Of a stretch of DNA of 6,736 bases, positions 5,183-6,736 are shown piece by piece. This DNA comes from Acidobacteriota bacterium (GTDB lineage Bacteria; Acidobacteriota; Aminicenantia; UBA2199). The position numbers and the translations under genes are program-made. The stretch spans positions 1 to 6,736 of the forward strand of contig JAKAGC010000218.1 in assembly GCA_021817755.1 (NCBI GenBank), given 5' to 3'. Each line of letters starts with the position of its first letter. Position 1 is the first letter of the stretch. The notes beneath the pieces are model-generated. The model made no database searches. It was not told where the DNA came from and saw nothing but the letters and a program-made list of their open reading frames with translations.

Positions 5183-6736
5183 ATGCTTCAAATAAGAGAA
5201 TTATATTATTCAATAGGCGATCGGCAATTGATCGATGGCATCGAGCTGATGATCCAGCCAGGCAAACGGACTGCCCTTATCGGTGCAAATGGAGCCGGTA
5301 AAACCACACTATTAAGAATTCTAACGGGAGAGATTGAGTATTCTTCTGGGAGTATCATCAAACCAAAAGATTATAAAATCGGCTACCTGCCCCAAGAAGA
5401 AATTACAGTCTCGGGAACAACTGTTTTACAAGCAGTACTGGAAGGCCAAAAAGAAGTAAAAGATTTGGAAAATCAAATTGCTAATCTTCATGACGCTTTA
5501 AAACATGAAGATTCAAACCATGAAGAACTATTGGACCGCTTAGGACACCTGGAACACCGTTTCAATGCTATGAACGGTTACCACCTCGAAGTCCTGGCAA
5601 AAAAAATACTATCAGGGCTTGGATTTAAAGATACTGATTTCACCCGGCCTTTATCGGAGTTCAGTGGGGGCTGGAGAATGCGCGTTTACCTAGCTTTACT
5701 CTTGGTACAAAGCCCGGATCTCCTCCTCCTCGACGAACCGACTAACCACCTGGATTTACCTTCCCTGGAATGGTTGGAACAATATCTGTTAGATTTTCCA
5801 GGAAGCATTATTATCGTATCTCACGACCGCTTTTTTATAGATCGCGTTTCCCAGGAAATCGTTGAATTAAACCGTGGAAAAGCTGAACGATATACTGGAA
5901 ATTACCACAATTACGAAATCCAAAAAGAACAAAAAGAATCTCTTTTATTAAAACGATGGAAAGAACAAAAATCGGAAAGAGAAAAACAAGAACGCTTTAT
6001 TGAAAAATTTCGCTATAAAGCAACAAAAGCAAAACAAGTTCAGAGCCGAATTAAAATGCTGGACAGAATGGAAGAAGTAGATGATGAACCTCCTGTTGTC
6101 ATACGTCCGCATATGGATTTTACTCTTTCTGTAGAAGTAACAAGCTATAATGATGTTCTTCACCTGGAAAATATGTTTTTTAAATACGACAGGGATTGGG
6201 TTTTAAAAGATGTTAGTTTTGATATATACAGAGGTGACCGGGTATGTCTTGTTGGACCGAATGGAGCAGGGAAAACAACACTGACCCGCCTGATTGTGGA
6301 TCAACTGCAACCTCAGCAAGGGATAGTCCATGTCGGTGAACGTACTAAAATGGGATACTATGCCCAGCATCAAGTAGACACATTGAACCTCGATGCCACT
6401 GTTTATCAAGAAATTGCTTCAACTGCTGCAACTGGACTTATTCCAACGTTACGGGATGTACTGGGAATTTTCCAGTTTTCAGGTGAAGATGTTTTTAAAC
6501 CGATTCGAGTACTTTCAGGTGGTGAAAAAGCACGTGTTTCGCTTGCTAAAATCCTTATCTCACCGGTAAATTTTCTAATCATGGACGAACCGACAAACCA
6601 TCTGGATAAAACCGCTCGGGAAGCTCTTGAAAAAGCTTTATCAAAATACAATGGTACATTACTTTTAATCTCCCATGATCGCTACTTCCTTGATAAACTG
6701 GTTAATCGGGTCCTGGAAATAAAAGATGGGATCGTT
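5183..6736 (+). CDS. ABC-F family ATPase (YheS/Uup-like translation factor), 3' partial
   Basis: Open for 518 codons from ATG 5183 to the window edge with no stop. It is the first ATG after an in-frame TAA at 5165-5167; no Shine-Dalgarno sequence is visible. It has two nucleotide-binding domains. NBD1: Walker A GANGAGKTT at 34-42, signature FSGGWRMR at 160-167, Walker B/DEPTNHLD at 184-191 with catalytic E185, and switch SHDRFF at 213-218. NBD2: Walker A GPNGAGKTT at 358-366, signature LSGGEKAR at 444-451, DEPTNHLD at 468-475 with E469, and SHDRYF at 497-502. Between them is a long charged linker (about 240-300) with the ERFIEKFRYKATKAKQ element of the ABC-F cross-over/P-site tRNA interaction motif. 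There are no membrane segments, so it is not a transporter. Known ABC-F proteins (EttA, Uup, YheS, YbiT) bind the ribosomal E site and help relieve stalled translation; some related members give antibiotic resistance. The linker wording is most like E. coli YheS. Both ATPase sites look intact. Only the C-terminal tail should be missing. Probably a core gene. Confidence 0.95.
   Translation, partial: MLQIRELYYSIGDRQLIDGIELMIQPGKRTALIGANGAGKTTLLRILTGEIEYSSGSIIKPKDYKIGYLPQEEITVSGTTVLQAVLEGQKEVKDLENQIANLHDALKHEDSNHEELLDRLGHLEHRFNAMNGYHLEVLAKKILSGLGFKDTDFTRPLSEFSGGWRMRVYLALLLVQSPDLLLLDEPTNHLDLPSLEWLEQYLLDFPGSIIIVSHDRFFIDRVSQEIVELNRGKAERYTGNYHNYEIQKEQKESLLLKRWKEQKSEREKQERFIEKFRYKATKAKQVQSRIKMLDRMEEVDDEPPVVIRPHMDFTLSVEVTSYNDVLHLENMFFKYDRDWVLKDVSFDIYRGDRVCLVGPNGAGKTTLTRLIVDQLQPQQGIVHVGERTKMGYYAQHQVDTLNLDATVYQEIASTAATGLIPTLRDVLGIFQFSGEDVFKPIRVLSGGEKARVSLAKILISPVNFLIMDEPTNHLDKTAREALEKALSKYNGTLLLISHDRYFLDKLVNRVLEIKDGIV

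Noticed and set aside
5119..5301. A 60-codon frame starting at ATG 5119.
   Set aside because: It begins upstream of the predicted P3 -35 element and then overlaps the Walker A region of the ABC-F gene in another frame; its product has no recognisable domain.
5948..6651. Three open frames on the - strand opposite the ABC-F gene.
   Set aside because: They are antisense shadows of conserved ABC-F sequence with no independent support.
1221..6736. Base composition shift between the AAA/nuclease genes and the ABC-F gene.
   Set aside because: Hand counts in single 60-base lines range widely within each gene (about 22-45% G+C in the fusions, about 32-53% in the ABC-F gene), so no clean shift can be claimed without a full calculation.
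1..6736. CRISPR arrays, tRNA or rRNA genes, IS ends or transposases.
   Set aside because: No regularly spaced repeats, tRNA-like arms, transposase motifs or matching terminal inverted repeats were seen on either strand.

Overview
This is an AT-rich bacterial window with four protein genes or gene remnants on the + strand and nothing convincing on the - strand. The organism cannot be named from sequence alone. A 6-bladed beta-propeller protein followed by remains of a possible MauE/DoxX-like membrane protein, AAA/PD-(D/E)XK paralogs and poor Shine-Dalgarno use would fit the FCB group or nearby uncultured phyla (Bacteroidota, Calditrichota, KSB1 or Marinimicrobia-like). This is an inference with low to moderate confidence.

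Layout. Bases 1-876 hold the 3' part of a beta-propeller protein; its frame is open from base 1, so the true start lies outside the window. Bases 888-1144 hold two out-of-register hydrophobic coding fragments, read here as a decayed MauE/DoxX-like gene. An almost perfect sigma-70 promoter (TTGACA, 17 nt, TATTAT) follows at 1186-1214. Its predicted transcription start falls on the A of the ATG at 1221, the first codon of an AAA-ATPase/PD-(D/E)XK nuclease fusion that ends at 3008. After a 280-base non-coding gap, a second near-consensus promoter (TTGACA, 17 nt, TATGAT) drives a second AAA/PD-(D/E)XK fusion of a different family (3333-4928) with a predicted leader of only 9 nt. After another gap, a third promoter-like pair (TTGACT, 17 nt, TAAACT with an extended -10 TG) precedes an ABC-F ATPase that starts at 5183 and runs off the right edge after 518 codons.

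How the genes relate. The two ATPase-nuclease fusions share their design: an N-terminal P-loop of the form RPRxxGK(S/T), a Walker B ending in IDE, and a C-terminal nuclease core with a D, an ExK and a downstream QLxxY helix. Each appears to have its own promoter, so they look like independently expressed accessory genes and not one operon. Their cellular role is not established. The ABC-F protein is a probable housekeeping ribosome-associated ATPase that marks the return to core genome. The beta-propeller and the decayed membrane gene probably belonged to one older locus that ended where the accessory genes now begin.

The most interesting points are the side-by-side AAA/PD-(D/E)XK genes, their strong promoters placed almost on top of the start codons, the palindromes overlapping two of the three promoter/start regions, and the gene remnant at the left boundary of the accessory segment.
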